A DNA stretch of 60,307 nt from Helochares maculicollis (taxonomy: Eukaryota; Arthropoda; Insecta; Coleoptera; Hydrophilidae): NCBI GenBank assembly GCA_033557835.1, contig JAWQRO010000082.1:1-60307 (forward strand). The letters are read 5' to 3'. Position 1 is the first letter of the stretch; each line of letters opens with the position of its first letter. The position numbers and the translations under genes are program-made. Below are positions 14,801 to 27,600 of this stretch, in pieces. Under the pieces are notes generated by a model. That model made no database searches. It had not been told where the DNA came from and was given only the letters and a program-made list of their open reading frames with translations.

Positions 14801-17800
14801 ACAGCCTGACAGTGCTTCAATAGACTTTAAATAATACATCTTTTAATCAATAACATACTATATTAATTATTTTCTCGCTTGGTCATTGACGATTACTTTT
14901 GTTTTGCAGATTGGAAAATATTAAACATGAGGGAGTCCTTTTGGATTCGACACTAAAACGCAAGATAAACAAATCACACAAAACATTTGACCTCTCAGAC
15001 TTGGACTACACTCCTCAAAGGAAAGGAAGTGGGGATTCTTTAGCGTCTCAAAGAAGTTTCGATTCGCAACACAGTTCAGATTCTCATTCAAGTCCTACAA
15101 TTCGTGAGTCCAAGCAGGAGAAACCTGTGCTTAACAAATATGACCAGTGGTCACTGCAGAGTACCCGCAGTGAAACTGAATCCGAAAGTGGTGTGTCTTT
15201 GTCGGCGCCTCCTGTTGTTGGTGAGAGATTTTCTAGTTATTCTGAAGAAGATGTTTGGTGCAAAAGAACTGACCTTAAGTCTCAAGGAAGAATGTACAGA
15301 GCCCATCCTCCTATTAAGCGTGAAAGCCACTACGTAAATGACAATTCAAATGTTCGGCTTCGAAGTTTGCCTCCTGTTAGGAGACCTATAAGAGAGCAAC
15401 CTGATTACACCCCATGCACTCCTAAGCATACAAGTGAAGACTACTTCAATTGGGATAGAACGCCTAATAAAGCAGTTGAAATTCTAGGGAAACCTCAGGT
15501 TCCTTCCAGGAACGTTAGAAAACAGAAGAGGCGCGATGTTAAGAGTGTCGGGGAAGAAGTGACTGACAGTATATCAATAGATAAGAATCTATTGGGTACC
15601 ATCGATGAATCTTTGGTAACTTATACTGATAACGCTAATAGGCCAGTGTGGCAACCTCAGAGTATTGAAGCTTCAGCAAAGATGTTGCAAGCTGAGACTG
15701 ATTGGGGTTCGGGAGGGTTCGTTAAGTCTTCTTTAACACCAAAGCGTCAACGGTCAGCATTTGGAACCTTGGATTTAAAGAGAAGGAACAGCGATCCGGC
15801 TACAAAGATCGGTATCAGCGAGCATCCAAGTGGGATTGAAACTAGTCCGCAACCTGTTGATTTGGAATGGCAGAAGCATGGAGTGTTTTCAATAGCAGGT
15901 CACACTTTTAGAAAAATTAATAGGTTTAATAAAGATGACAGGTGTACCATGTGCAATGAGGTTATGGATGAGTTTATAACGCAGGGGTATAAATGTACAG
16001 AGTGCAAGAGGACTTTCCATACAAAATGTATTCAAAATTTAAGTGTGCTTCAAAAGCCGTGCAAACCGAACAGGCGGAAGTACAGAAAACCTTCGAGGAC
16101 ACCATATGATTTGAACAAGCAATCTGTCGTGCCCAAGTTTAGTTTGACTGGGACTTCAGAGTTTACGGATCGAACAGATAAAATTATTTCGGACGCCAGG
16201 GAATTGCAGGCTATGCAAGATTTCATTACCAGTAAGATTTGCAAGATTGAACATGAATACGGGCAGAACACGAGTGAAGTCGACAGGATGTTCAAACAAG
16301 CTCTTAGGGAATTTAAGGATAATTTGGTGCAATTTTATAGTGCTGCGAATAAGAATGGATTTGAAGCATATAGTATCAAGTATAAGGATTTAATAACGAA
16401 TTTTATGCAAGCGATGGAAACGGTTTGCCAAAGGGAGCAGAAGGATAAAGATTTTCCTGTTACTATGGGTGTGAATGCTTTTAGGGGTTTTATGAATGAA
16501 TTTATGTCCTCGAGAGCGGAAGCAGAAAAACCCAATAAAACGAAGAGGAAAAAGGAGAAGAAACGAAAGCTGGAAGATACCATAAAATGGGCAGGGCATA
16601 CATTCCTTTTGACAATCATAAACATTCCTACAGCCTGCGAAATCTGTAGTTCATTTTTTATGTGGCCAATAGAGCGTGGTTTAGTGTGCCAGTCTTGTAA
16701 ACTTACTTGCCACAAAAAGTGTTACCAAAGTAAAAATATAGGGCAATGTATGAAGAGTTCTAATTTAAGCGCACAAGGAGACTCTCACAAGCTGTTTGGG
16801 GTGCCTCTTACGGCTTTGGTTACCGAGGAAGGTAGTATACCTGTTGTGATCGAAAGACTGTTGGCGACGATAGAGATTAGCGGGTTGTACGCAGAGGGCA
16901 TATATAGAAAGTCTGGTGTGAATTCGAAGGTGAAGGAATTGAAAGCGAAAATGGAAGAGAACCAAGACGAGGTGGTGTTTGAGAGTTATCAAGTTCATGT
17001 GCTAGCTTCGGTTTTAAAGAGTTTTTTGAGGGATATGCCGGAACCTTTGCTCACTTTTGAATGTTATGAGAATTTCATAACTGCCGCAAATATGACCGAT
17101 CCACAGGATCGCGTTTCCACCTTGTATGATATATTAAAGAAACTGCCGAAACCTAATTATGATTTGATGGAGCGGTTGATATTTCATTTAGCTAGGATAG
17201 CTCTGCATGAGACGACGAATAGGATGAGCGCTGCTTCCTTAGCTATTGTGTTTGCTCCTTGCATTTTAAGAACGAATAAAATTGTTCCTGCGCAGGACAG
17301 TTTACATGATATAGGAAGTCAAACACAGTGCATTGAAACTATAATAACAGAACAAATGAGAAAGATTAGGACGACTTTGGATGATATTGATACTTTGGAT
17401 ACGGCGAGGCAAGCTGCTACAAATAGGTTGTCGTCTCTGAGGAGCTCTAAGATATTCACTCCGGATGAGTTGATGCCTGTAAGTCAACCACCGCCTCATG
17501 TGGAAGAAGAAGAGAATTTGTTGGTGGATCACATTGAAGAGATTCAAAAGGAAAAGGAGCATTTAACATCGACATTGCCAATTTTAACGCATGCAACATC
17601 CGATGATGATATGTTGTCGACTGATGGAGATGGTAGTTTAGACGATATTTCTTGTGTAGGAGAACAAAGAAAACCGAGGGGGCCTATAGTTCGTTCGGTT
17701 TCGGGGGGCGATCCTAGACAATCATTACCGCCAAAGCTCAAAAGGCTGTCCTCTTCGGATGTAAGTGTGAAAGTGGTTGATGAATGTGAAGACGCACCAA

Positions 17801-17811
17801 TTATGGTATAA
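4051..17811 (+). CDS. Myo9: Unconventional myosin IX with C-terminal RhoGAP, whole gene in 7 coding exons
   Basis: Joined CDS: 4051-5819, 7409-7813, 9182-9439, 9874-10705, 11279-11424, 11486-11620, 14910-17811. All junctions are GT-AG, the phases agree, and the total is 6447 nt for 2148 residues, close to known myosin IX lengths of about 2000-2500. Domain order: RA-like domain (about 7-105), motor (about 125-985), IQ motifs (about 989-1078), a long serine-rich linker, C1 (about 1513-1566), C1 (about 1744-1795), RhoGAP (about 1812-2008) and an acidic/serine tail. Known of the family: class IX myosins are single-headed actin motors whose tail inactivates Rho-family GTPases, so the protein links movement on actin to local Rho shut-off. 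The gene is absent from Drosophila but kept in many other insects. Nothing looks broken; all key motor and GAP residues I looked for are present. Confidence 0.95.
6240..6985 (-). mobile_element. Dead mariner transposase relic, mauritiana-like
   Basis: The minus strand encodes broken pieces of a mariner transposase in at least two frames. Seen are a TGDE-like segment near 6850, WDQKGVEYYELLKPSETVN, VILQHDNAPA and LLPHPPFSPDLAPSDYHHFS followed by LAEQHF. These are the family's conserved DD34D core and C-terminus. The N-terminal third is not readable and I could not define terminal repeats, so the limits are approximate. It lies inside the first coding intron of Myo9, antisense to it, and cannot make transposase. 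Confidence 0.85.
7409..7813 (+). CDS. Myo9: Myo9 coding exon 2: motor continuation
   Basis: Starts after acceptor CTTTGCAG with TTTTCCGGGAGCAACC (residues FPGAT) and ends AG before donor GTAAGAC. It contains the conserved HYAGTVKYQV stretch that leads into the actin-binding half of the motor. It is a 405-nt exon in phase 2 on both sides. The preceding intron (5820-7408) carries a mariner relic. Confidence 0.93.
9182..9439 (+). CDS. Myo9: Myo9 coding exon 3: loop-2 insert region
   Basis: A 258-nt exon after acceptor TTTCGCAG. It is polar and rich in S, N, K and R (for example RRRKDSTGNSPNS) and has no fold I recognise. Its place between the upper and lower 50-kDa parts of the motor fits the long loop-2 insertion typical of myosin IX, which in family members binds actin and calmodulin. 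Two donors lie close together (GTAATG and GTATGT). I chose the second, GTATGT at 9440, because only it keeps the frame with the next exon. Confidence 0.85.
9874..10705 (+). CDS. Myo9: Myo9 coding exon 4: end of motor, converter and IQ neck
   Basis: Starts after acceptor TTTTTATTCAG and ends CACAAATTG before donor GTGAGA. It carries the conserved motor segments NPFFIRCIKSN, QLRYTGMLETVRIR and GSSKVFLRE, then about 90 residues with four IQ-like segments (for example IVIQSYCRMYL and KIQKVWRGYKTR). These form the light-chain or calmodulin-binding neck. An alternative ATG-less reading of the first 50 bases in another frame is a shadow. Confidence 0.94.
11279..11424 (+). CDS. Myo9: Myo9 coding exon 5: linker
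   Basis: A 146-nt exon, acceptor TTTTTTAG and donor GTAAGT. It encodes an acidic polar linker (ESSQEELETEKLYPERDKRL) after the IQ neck. The next intron is only 61 nt. It is placed by splice sites and phase; the sequence itself is not diagnostic. Confidence 0.82.
11486..11620 (+). CDS. Myo9: Myo9 coding exon 6: linker
   Basis: A 135-nt exon, acceptor TTTTTTCTAG and donor GTAAGT. It encodes a serine/threonine-rich linker including STQSLPSVSTSHPP. The following intron (11621-14909) is the largest between coding exons and contains a mariner relic. Confidence 0.82.
12526..13679. repeat. 14-bp direct repeat flanking the mariner relic
   Basis: AATTCATAACTAAA occurs at 12526-12539 and again at 13666-13679, just outside the two ends of the mariner relic. 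Mariner itself duplicates only TA. The repeat could be a chance match, a target duplication from another mechanism, or a mark of rearrangement. Confidence 0.6.
12567..13663 (-). mobile_element. Dead near-full-length mariner, mellifera/cecropia-like
   Basis: The minus strand covers most of a mariner transposase in broken frames. The N-terminus (FEFRKGNTATAA, 13368-13574) is followed by PRQIIEEVSNSLNQSWSTI, ITGDEKWVLYDN, KPGLHPKKALLCV, then APSDYYLFRSLQHSVSGKK and ENLHTRWQKVFDN at the 3' end. An inverted-repeat-like end starts at 12567 after TTA (GAGGGACCGGAAAG). The opposite end breaks off at about 13663 without its terminal repeat. The related copy at 54.6 kb shows what is missing. The element lies in Myo9 intron 6 in antisense orientation. 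It is a different lineage from the 6.2-kb copy. Confidence 0.9.
14086..14112. repeat. (CA)n microsatellite
   Basis: A short, slightly interrupted CA run in Myo9 intron 6. No function is evident. Confidence 0.9.
14910..17811 (+). CDS. Myo9: Myo9 coding exon 7: linker, two C1 domains and RhoGAP
   Basis: A 2902-nt terminal coding exon after acceptor TTTTGTTTTGCAG, ending in TAA. It encodes residues 1182-2148. About 330 residues of serine-rich, probably disordered linker come first. Then a C1 finger with the full H/C pattern (from HTFRKINRFN through CTMC, CTEC, HTKC), a helical segment, and a second C1 (from HTFLLTI through CEIC, CQSC, CHKKC). RhoGAP follows, with arginine finger R1848 in GIYRKSG and the conserved VLKSFLRDMPEPLL segment. 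The tail is acidic and serine-rich. Confidence 0.95.
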
Positions 17812-20800
17812 TGTAATTAAAAAAGAGAAACAAAAATTAATTGTAAATATATCACATGTTATATATATATTTGTCAAATGTTGCAAATAGCCGATTTCCT
17901 GGTATTATAAAAAGATGCAAAAATATAAATATAAAATTATTCTATTTTTATGTATAAAGTAAGTGTGATACTGGTACGTTTAAACTTAATCCTTTCTGTA
18001 CATTATTTTCATATCTTTATACAACTATATATCTAAAACAAAAATATAAAGTGATATGGATGTGTGTCATGGCGTTATGAACTCCTGTCGTGCGATAAAT
18101 ACCCAGCATTGTGATTTTGTTTTCTTTGTATGTACAATTAGAGAGGGTAATAATTTATTATTTCAATTGTTTTCATTCATTTATCTGTTCTAGCATCTAC
18201 TAGTACTGTGCGTGTACATTTTGTAAGTATTTGTACATTAAAATAATACGAAAGCAATTAATTCTAGCACCTTAGCTTTAATTTCTTTCTCATTTTGCAA
18301 AGAAGTGAAGAAATGAGTATTGAAGAAGATAGTTAAATAATACTACTTTAATATGTATAAATTTTTCAATTTGTTTTGTCTTCAATGTTACATTTTATGT
18401 TCTATTTTAAAACAACATACATTTATTTAAATATAAACATTTTTATGAAAATATTTAGTCTAAACGACAATTATTTGGATAAATACCACTGTTTTTTTAA
18501 TGGATTATATTTGAGCAAGAATTTTTATTTAAAGTTAAGTCCCCCTTATGTTGCAAAATTCTCTAGTGAATAATATTTGGTTTAGTCATATATTAATAAA
18601 ATCTTAGTTAAAAAGCATTTGTACAAATGGCCTTGTGAATTATATTGTAGCCGGGGTACTTTTTGGAAAGTACTTTTCAGGAGCATACTTAGAAATAATG
18701 CATTGTAGGACGTGCTCAAATTGAGTGAAGTTATAAAAAAAATTGCTTAGCCCCGCCTATAAGATAATTCGCAGCTGGCACTCCATATGTTAATTAAAAA
18801 TTTAATTCTTCCTACATTCAAATAAAATAAAACTAGATTGTAAATACCTACAAGGAGTGAACTACTTAAATAAGAATGCTGTGTTCAATGAACCATTTGT
18901 CTCAATGAGAATATTGCAAAAAGATCTTTATGGAAATAACTCGAGTAAATCAGGGTGCTCTCAATCACTAATCTTTGTACCAAATAAATATGATTAAATA
19001 TAAATATACTAACACAAGGGCATTGACCAATTAAAAATGAATTCATACTATTTCAGTTAAAAATTGCATTACCTACAATCAATGACATGTTTGAGGAACT
19101 CTGATGATCTCGTTCAAATAAGTAGTTGACAAAAAAATGAACAGTTTTAGTATTTATATGTTCAAACTTCGATTTTATTTAAAAGAAGCTCTTTGTTTAA
19201 CTAGAATTTTGTTTAAATGAGTAACTTGTTCAAAATAAAGTGTTTTGTCTATCCGAGACTGGTTCGACTGGTTTATTAAAACAGTTTCATCATCTTATAC
19301 GGAAAATCTTGTTCAAATGAATATCGCATCAAAATTTTATATAGAGGAGAGCCATTTCTTCAAACAGGAGTCTTGATCAACTGAGAAACGAAAATCTTAA
19401 AACTGTACATAAATTTGTAAAGATGTAATTTTAAAACTCTGACTGATGACTGAATGTAAATTGCCAAATTTTGTTGTTGATTGTCTGTTTCTTAAAGTAA
19501 AATGTCTCAATTGTCATCTTACTGCCTACGTGCCTATTTAAATAAAAGTTCTAAAAGAAACATTTACAAATTTAATTCAATTGATTTTTAAAAACAAAAC
19601 AAAAAGCAAATAAAATGCTTCAACGAGTAGAGAAAGGCTGATTTCACTAAAAACACTCCTGTTCAATTTTGAAAGAATGTAAGAGTATGAATGAAGTAAA
19701 TGTACCCTAAACGATTTTATATAGATGTTAGAATAGATAGATTTATATGTGAACAAGGCTCATACTTAAACTATTAAAGAAATGCTTTAAATTTGAATAC
19801 AAATACAGTAAACAAATGAATACTCACTTTCGTTATTCCTTGAACAATCATAAAATTGTGTCAAAACCAAAGCAATATCTTTATAAGTAATAATTATTTG
19901 TTTCAATTTGATTGAGTGCAAATTCTCGCCAAACTAATAATAAACGATTGGTTAAGGAATAATTTTTTAAAAGATGTTTTAGTTGACTTAAATTTAAAAA
20001 TTCTCGAATTAGATATTTATTCATACTACTTAATATTTATTTCATATACTTATGAATCATCTTTTTACAGTAATAATAAACATAGAAAAGGTGACATTTG
20101 TATTTAAATATATTTCGACAGAGAATCAAAATTTAAAAAATTGTTTATAGCTTGTTTATAATATTATAATATAGTTAAGTTATATAAATAATTAAACAAA
20201 TAGGTATATTACGTTTGTTGCCAGATGGCGTTGAAGTGATTGTCATTATATTTACGTTGAGTTTCTTGACAATTGTTATGTGATTATATTATTTAAAATA
20301 TTATGTAAAGAAAACTCATTGCTCACATTAATGAGTCTCTAGTTAAAGTTAGTAAATGAGATCGTTCATTTAACCTTTTTGCTTTTTTGCTAAGTTAAGA
20401 ATGGTTTTACTTTAGTTTACTAACAAAAAATTCGCCTTTAATATTTACCTATTCCATTCATCCATAAATCATTCTTTTATACTTATATATTTCCTGCCCC
20501 GCTCATACTTTTATTACAGTTAAGTTTCTTTTTATAAAAGACATTTTTTTAAATTTTAATCAGTCACCAACTCATTTTATTTATACAATATTTGTAAGAT
20601 ATTTGCAATTTATTATAGCTTTTAAGAAAAAATATGACTGCATTCCTACCATTTCTTGAGTAATTTTTTTATATATAAATTTAACTACTTAAAACCAGAT
20701 CGTCGTTTTTTTTTATTATTTATAATAATTTCAATGGGAGGCATTTCACAAAGTGACTGAATATGTAATGTAGTTTCCATATAATTACTATAAATGTTGA

Positions 20801-22500
20801 TTAGATAACTGTTTAAATTGATATCTATACCAAATGTTAACAATAACTAAATTGTTTATATAAATATACAAATATAATTCATCCTTTCTAAAAATGTGTT
20901 TCATTTCCCTTGTCCTTGTAACTTGTAAAACTAGACGATCTGGATACGGCGTTGTTATAAAAAAAATGGATTGACGTCAATCGTCAAAAGAAACTGGAAA
21001 CTGTAATTTTTTTCTCACTTGGTCATATAAACCTTAGTCCAGGTTGTTTACCTCATCCGTTTTAAATTAAAGCGCTTACAGTGTACATTAAGAATTTTTT
21101 ACCTGGTGTTTTGGTTTCATTTAACAAAAAGTTTAACCGTCATCCTTACGTAATTTATGCAAAACATCGGCAAATCATTTAACTGTTCCTTTCGTAATTA
21201 AATCATAATGCAAATAAACTTCTATTTACGATTATGAAAGTTATAATTTCAGAGAATAAACATTTTTAAAGCGTTAAAATTGGAACATGACGTGAAATTT
21301 TTGTTTCATAAGGAATATTTTTAAAAATTGCTCTGAAAATAAGATATATTTTAAAATATTGAAAATAATGCTAACCGCTAACCAAGATTCTATAATGGAA
21401 ATTGCTCCCTTTTCAGTTTAATTAAACAAGAAATTATACATATTGATATACGTTTTGATGCGTATAATTTTTGGAACGTTTTAAGTCTTGGGTCAAGAGG
21501 ACAACTAATAACTAGTATACAGGCAGTTTTCTTAGAATCTTTAGCATATTACTTGATTCGTTGATTATACCATTAATTTATTTTCATTAATTATAATTGA
21601 TTCGCTTCTATTAATGATAATTGTTTCGTCTTTTTTAATAATAATTGTTTCGCTATTAATAATGAAACCATGTTTGTATCGCATGATCGCTAGCACCTCG
21701 ATACATTAGCTGCAATCTATAAACGATTTAATTGCATTTTTAATTATGTTTACACTTTTCATTATTAGTGTTTTTATATCCGCACTTGTCTACACAGAAA
21801 ATGCCCAGTAAAATGTAAAGAAAAGAGCATTGACGTCAGCTCCTTTACCTGAAATTAAAATCTTCAAAACAAATGTTTAAGAAAAAATTCTTTAACAGAA
21901 ATCTATAAGAAAAACTTGATCACTATTTACAAATTATGTATAATTGTTAAAATAATTTTATGTATCAAATGTTCATTTTTAATTTCTTCATCAAAGAACA
22001 ATGTCTAAAAAAGTTATAGTATTCGAATAAATTTATATTTTTTTCAACAAATCATATGTGTTCACATCAACTGAATAGAACTATTTTTGGAAAATTGTTT
22101 TGGATCTTTGTATGTATGTATGTATGACTGAATTTTTTAACCTCGTTTTAATTCATTCAACAGAAATAAATTTAACCAAAGTATATTTATTGTATTAAAA
22201 TTGGATAGATTTAATATAAAATTTTACATTATAATATTGTTTACTAAACAAATCATTTTTAAGTATTTATTAATCAAAGTAATTCAAATAAATAAGATCC
22301 TTGTCAGACATTCTTGTAAATGTAATATTAACTACAAAATTTTATTTATCTCTTACAATGATGTAGTTATTAATAAAAAAATTGTATAGATTATTTATCA
22401 AAATATACAGAGCAAGGGAACATTCTCTTGGAGTAAAAATTAGGTACAAAAATGTTGTTAAATCAAATTACTATAAGAAGCATTGTTTACTGTTAAGTAA
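17812..22500. other. Myo9 3' UTR and AT-rich spacer, no other gene seen
   Basis: The Myo9 3' UTR must begin at 17812. I see no single convincing end, and AATAAA-type signals occur repeatedly in this AT-rich DNA (for example near 18594). Beyond it the open frames are short and low in complexity, with no recognisable motif. A small run of imperfect repeats rich in TAATAATAATTG and TTTCG sits at about 21590-21665, and a short TGTA run at about 22108-22125. Confidence 0.6.
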
Positions 22501-22868
22501 GATAAATGTCACGCCTTCAGTAGCCAACACTTCCTTAAGCGAGGGTACGTATTACACAGACAAGCAGTTGTTTGTTCACTGTTTTCTAACCTTGGCTTTG
22601 TAGGCATCGGCAATTGCCCTGGATTAAGGGCCTCTAGCTCATAAGGAAATCTAAATGTAGATAGGTAATTAAATGTTTTTGTGATTCCTAGCGGCGATCT
22701 CACTTCCATGTAGGGGAATAATTCATTGTTTGTTTCTTTATAATTTCCCTCCAGACTGAAATTCCCCTCAGAAGTTAGTCAAGGTCATCCTATGGAGTTG
22801 GACGGGCTCACCCTGGGTTCTAGCGGCATCAGAAAGTCAGGACATATACGTTTCCTTTACTGCCTCTG
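22500..22868. other. GC-richer unknown segment abutting the satellite array
   Basis: This stretch is clearly less AT-rich than its surroundings. It carries a 66-codon minus-strand open frame (22509-22709; includes SPLGITKTFNYLSTFRFPYE). I do not recognise the protein. The composition and abrupt edges suggest a fragment of a transposable element or an old coding exon. It stops where the 69-bp array begins. Confidence 0.35.
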
Positions 22869-22899
22869 CAAAACGTATTGGCACACATTGTTAAATGAA

Positions 22900-24605
22900 A
22901 ATTTAGCAGTCAAAGTGATACAGTAAACATTATAAGTCATGAAAAGAAAAGAGCTGAACGCCATCCAAAAACCGAAAAGAAATCGTTCATATAATTTGCA
23001 AACAACTATGCCAAAGAGCACGCAATAGCCATGCAAGAAGCCAAGGAGAAAATATGATAACGTTCTGCAAACAATGAAACTGAAAGGCATGCAAAAGCCA
23101 TGCAAGCTGCTAAGGGGAAAACATGCATACGTCATACAAGAAATGAAACAGAAAGGGATGCAAAAACTATGTATGCAGCCAACGAGAAAACATGCATCCT
23201 TTATAAAAGAAATGACGCGGAAAAGCACGCACAAGCAGCCACTGTGAAAACATAAATACGCCATTCAATGAAAAAACCATAAAGACATGCAAGAAGCCAA
23301 GAAGAAATTATACATATGTTATGCAATAAAAGAAGCTGAAGCTTGTAAGGCCATGCAAGAAACCAAGAAAAACCCATGAATTTGTCATGCAAAGAATGAA
23401 GCTAAACGGCATGCAAAAGCCATGCAAGCAGCAAAGGAGAAATCATGCATGTCATGCATTGAATGAAGCTTAAAGTCATGCGAATGCATGCAAGCAATAA
23501 AAAAATAAATGATTTTGTCATGCAAAGAATTAACTGAAAAATCATGAGCGCAGCCAAGGAGAAAATATGCATTCTTCCTGCCAAGAACGAAGCTCTGCAG
23601 AATGCAAAAGCCATACAAGCAGTCGAAGAGAAATCATGCACCCGTCATGTAAAAAATAAAGCTGAAAGGCATGCAAAAGCCATGCAAACAGCCAAGGACA
23701 AAACAAGTAAAAGAGAAGACAAGCATAAGTCCTGCAAGGAATGAAGCTGAGAGGTATGCAAAAACCATGTAAGTAGCCAAAGAGGAAAGAAGCATAGGTC
23801 ATGCAAGGAATAATGATAATAGACATACAATGGTAATGCAAGCAGCATGTACACATTATTGTAAAGAATAAAGCCATGCAAGCAGACAAGGTGAAAATAG
23901 GCGTACAGTATGCGAAAAATGAAGATAAAATGCGTGCAAAAGCCATCAAGCTATGCAAGCAGGTAATCAGAAACCATGCTTATGGCATGCAAGAAATTAA
24001 GCTGAACAGCATGCAACAGCATGCTGGCAGCCAAGGAGAAAACATGATTAAGTTATGCAAAACATTAAGAAGACAGATGTGCAGACGTCATGCAAGCAAC
24101 CTAAGAAGAATATTGTTCACATCATGCAAAAAATTAAGCGTAAAGGCATGCTAAGCCCTTACAAGCAGTTAAAGAGAAAATGCTAACGTTATGCAAGGAA
24201 TGACTCAGAAAGGCACTAAAAAGGCATGCAAGCCGCTAACGAAAAACCATGCATACGTCATGAACTGAATGAAGATAAAAGGCGTACAGAATCCATGCAA
24301 GCAGCCTAAGATATAACATGTTCACATCATGCAAAGAATCAAGCTGAAAGGGGTGCAAAAGCTATACAGCAGCGTAGAAAAAACATGCTCACGTCATGTA
24401 AGAAATGAAGCGCAAAGGTATGTAAACGCCATGCTACCAGTCAAGGTGAAAAGATGCTCACATCGTTCATAAATAAAGATTAAAGGGGTTCAGAAGCCAT
24501 GCAAGCAGCTATGAAAAAACAAGCTCACGTTATGCAAGGGACGAAGCTGAAAGATATGCAAGAGCCATGCAAGCATCCAAGGAGAAACCATGCATTCGTC
24601 ATGCA
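22900..24605 (+). repeat. Left, most diverged part of the 69-bp array
   Basis: The same 69-bp unit, but with more indels and no block-start or tail motif. Units run into the spacer at about 22900 without a sharp edge. It is probably the oldest part of the array, left outside the later block duplications. Confidence 0.7.
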
Positions 24606-24607
24606 AA

Positions 24608-27600
24608 GAATGAGGATCAAAGGAGTGCAGCAGCTATGCAAGCAGGCAAGGGTAAAACATGCTCACTTCATGCAAGGAATGAAGCTGAAAGGCATGCAAG
24701 AGACATGCTCACTTTATGCAAAACTAAAGCTTAAATGCATGCAAAGCCCATGCAAGCAGCCAAAGAGAATACATGTATACGTCATGCAAATATTGAAGTT
24801 AAAAGTCGTGCAGAAGCCCTGCAAGCACTCAAGGAGAAAATATGTATGCGTCATGCAAGGAATGGTGGTGAAAATCCGTGCAAGAAATCGATGAGAATAT
24901 GTGCATACGTCATGCAAAGAATAAAGAAACAAGCACACACAGTCATGCAAGCAGCTAAGGAAAAAACATGAGAACAGTATGCATGAAATGAAGATGCAAA
25001 CAGACAAAGCATTCATGCAAAGAATAAAGATGAAAAGCGTACTGAAACCATTAAAGCAGTCAAGGGGAAACATACTTACTTCATGCAAGAAATAAAACTG
25101 GAAGGCATGCAAAAACCATGCAAGCAGCCAAAGTGAAACCATTGTCACGTAATGCGAAGAATAAAGCAGAAATGCATACAAGAGCTATTCTAGCAGCCAA
25201 GGAGAAAACGTGTTCCCGTCTTGCAAGGAATGAAGTTTAAAAGCAGGCAAAAGCTATTCAAGCAGCTAAAGAGAACACACGTGAACATCATCCAAAGAAT
25301 AAAGGCGATAGACATGCAAGCATCCAAGTGGAAATCTTGTTTTTGTCATGGAAAGAATAAAGATGAAAAGCGTACAGCCGCCATGCAAGCAACATATTCA
25401 CGTCATGTAAAGAATAAAGATGAAGGGCGGGCAGAAACCATAGGGAAAAACATATTCACGTCAAGCAAAGAATAAAGATGAAAGGTATGCAGAAACAATT
25501 CAAGCAGCCAAGGAGAAAACATGCTCACTTGATGCAAAGAATAAAGATAACAGGTGTACAGAAGCCATGCAAGCAGCTAAGGAGACACCATATTCACTTC
25601 ATGAAAAGAATAAAGCTAAAAGACATGCAGAAGCTATTGAAGTAGCCAAAGAGAAAATATGCGAACATCATGCAAAGAAAAAAGGCGAAAGGCATGCAAA
25701 GTCATGCAAGTAGCCAAGAGGAAAACGTGCTTGTGTCATGCAAAGAATAGAGATGACTGGCGTGCAAAGCCATGCAAGCGGCCAAGATGTAACTGTGTTC
25801 ACATCATGCAAAGAATAAATTTAAAAAGCATGCAAGCAGCCAAGGAGAATCCTTGTTCACGTCCTGTCAAAAAAAAGTTGAAAGTAATGCAAGAAGCCAA
25901 GGGAAAATATGTTCAATTCATGAAAAGAATGAAACTAAAAGGCATGTAAAGACCTTTTAAGCAGCCAAGGAGTAAATATGCAAACATTATGCAAAGAATA
26001 AAGACAAAAAGCGTGTACAAGCCATGCAAGCAGTCAAGGAGAAGCAGGCTCACTTCTTGCAAGGAATAAAAATAAAAGACATGAAAGACTCATGCAAAGA
26101 GCCAAGGAGTAGTCAAAGAAAAAATATGCTCATGTCAGCCAACGAGAAACCATGCATACGTTATGCAAAAATTAAATATGCCAAACATGTAAAGAGCCAA
26201 AGACCAGCTAATGTATAAACATGCTCACTTTAAGCAAGGAACGACGCTAAAAGACAGTTAAAAAATGAAACATGCATACGTCATGGAAAGATTGAAGTTT
26301 AAAGGCGAGCAGAAGCCACGCAAGCACAAAAAAACATGCGTGAGTTATGCAAGGAATGAAGATACAAGGCATGCACAAGCTATGCAAGCAGACAAGGGGA
26401 CATGCGTATGTTATGCAAAGAGTAAAACTGAAAGCAGTGTAAAAGTCATGCAAGCAGCCTAAGATAAACATGCATACGTGATGCATGGAAGGAGGCTGAA
26501 AGGCTGGCTAAAGCCATGCAAGCATCAAGAGAGAAAGTATGCATTTGTCATCCAAAGATTGAATATGAAAGTCATGCAAAAGCCATGCAAGCAAGCCAGT
26601 AGGTATCATACTTACGATATGCAAAGATTGAAGTTGAAAGGCGTGCAGAAGCCATGCAAGCAGCTAAGGATGTGTGCATGCGTCATGCAAGGAATGGAGA
26701 TGAAAAGAAAGCAAAATCCGTGCAAGCAACCAATAAGAATAGCCACGCAAGCAGCCAAGGAAAATACATGGAGACAGTATGTATAGAATGAAAGTGAAAG
26801 GCATTCATGAAAAGAATAAAGATGAAGAGCGTACAGAAGGGGAAACATACTCACTTCATGCAAGGAATAAAATTGAAAGGCATGCAAAAACCATGCAAGC
26901 AGCCAAAGAGCAACCATGTTCACGTAATGCAAAGAATTAAGCAGAAAACAAAAAGCCATTCTAGCAGCCAAGGAGAAATCATGTTCTCGTCTTGCAAGGA
27001 ATGAAGCTTAAAAGCATGCAAAAGCTATTCGAGCAGCCAAAGATGAAAGGCGTTCAGACGCCATGCAAGCAGCCAAGGGGAAAATATATTCACGTCAAGC
27101 AAAGAAAAAAGCTGAAAGGCATGAAAAAGCCATGCGCAAGCAGCCACGGACAAAATATCCGATCGTAATGCAAAAAATAAAGACGAAAGCGTTGCAAAGC
27201 CATGCAAGACGTGAAGGGGAAACATGTTCAATTCATGAAGACAATGAAGCTGAAGGCATGCAAAAACTATTCAAGCAGCCAAGGAGTAAGTATGCGAACA
27301 TCTTGCAAAGAATAAAGGCGTGTAGAAGCCATGCGAGTAGTCAAGGAGAAAACAGGATTACTTCTTGCAAGGAATAATGATGAAAGACCCATGCAAAGAG
27401 CCAAGGAGTAGTCATAGACAGAATATGCTCACGTCATGCAATGAGTATTGCTGAAACACGTGCAAGCAGCCAAGGAGGAAACATGCATACATTGTGCAAA
27501 CAATGAAACTGAAAGGCATAAAGCAGCAAAGGAGAAATCATTCAACTCTCATTCAAGGAATGAAGCTGAAAAGTATGACAACGCCATGCATGCAGCCCAG

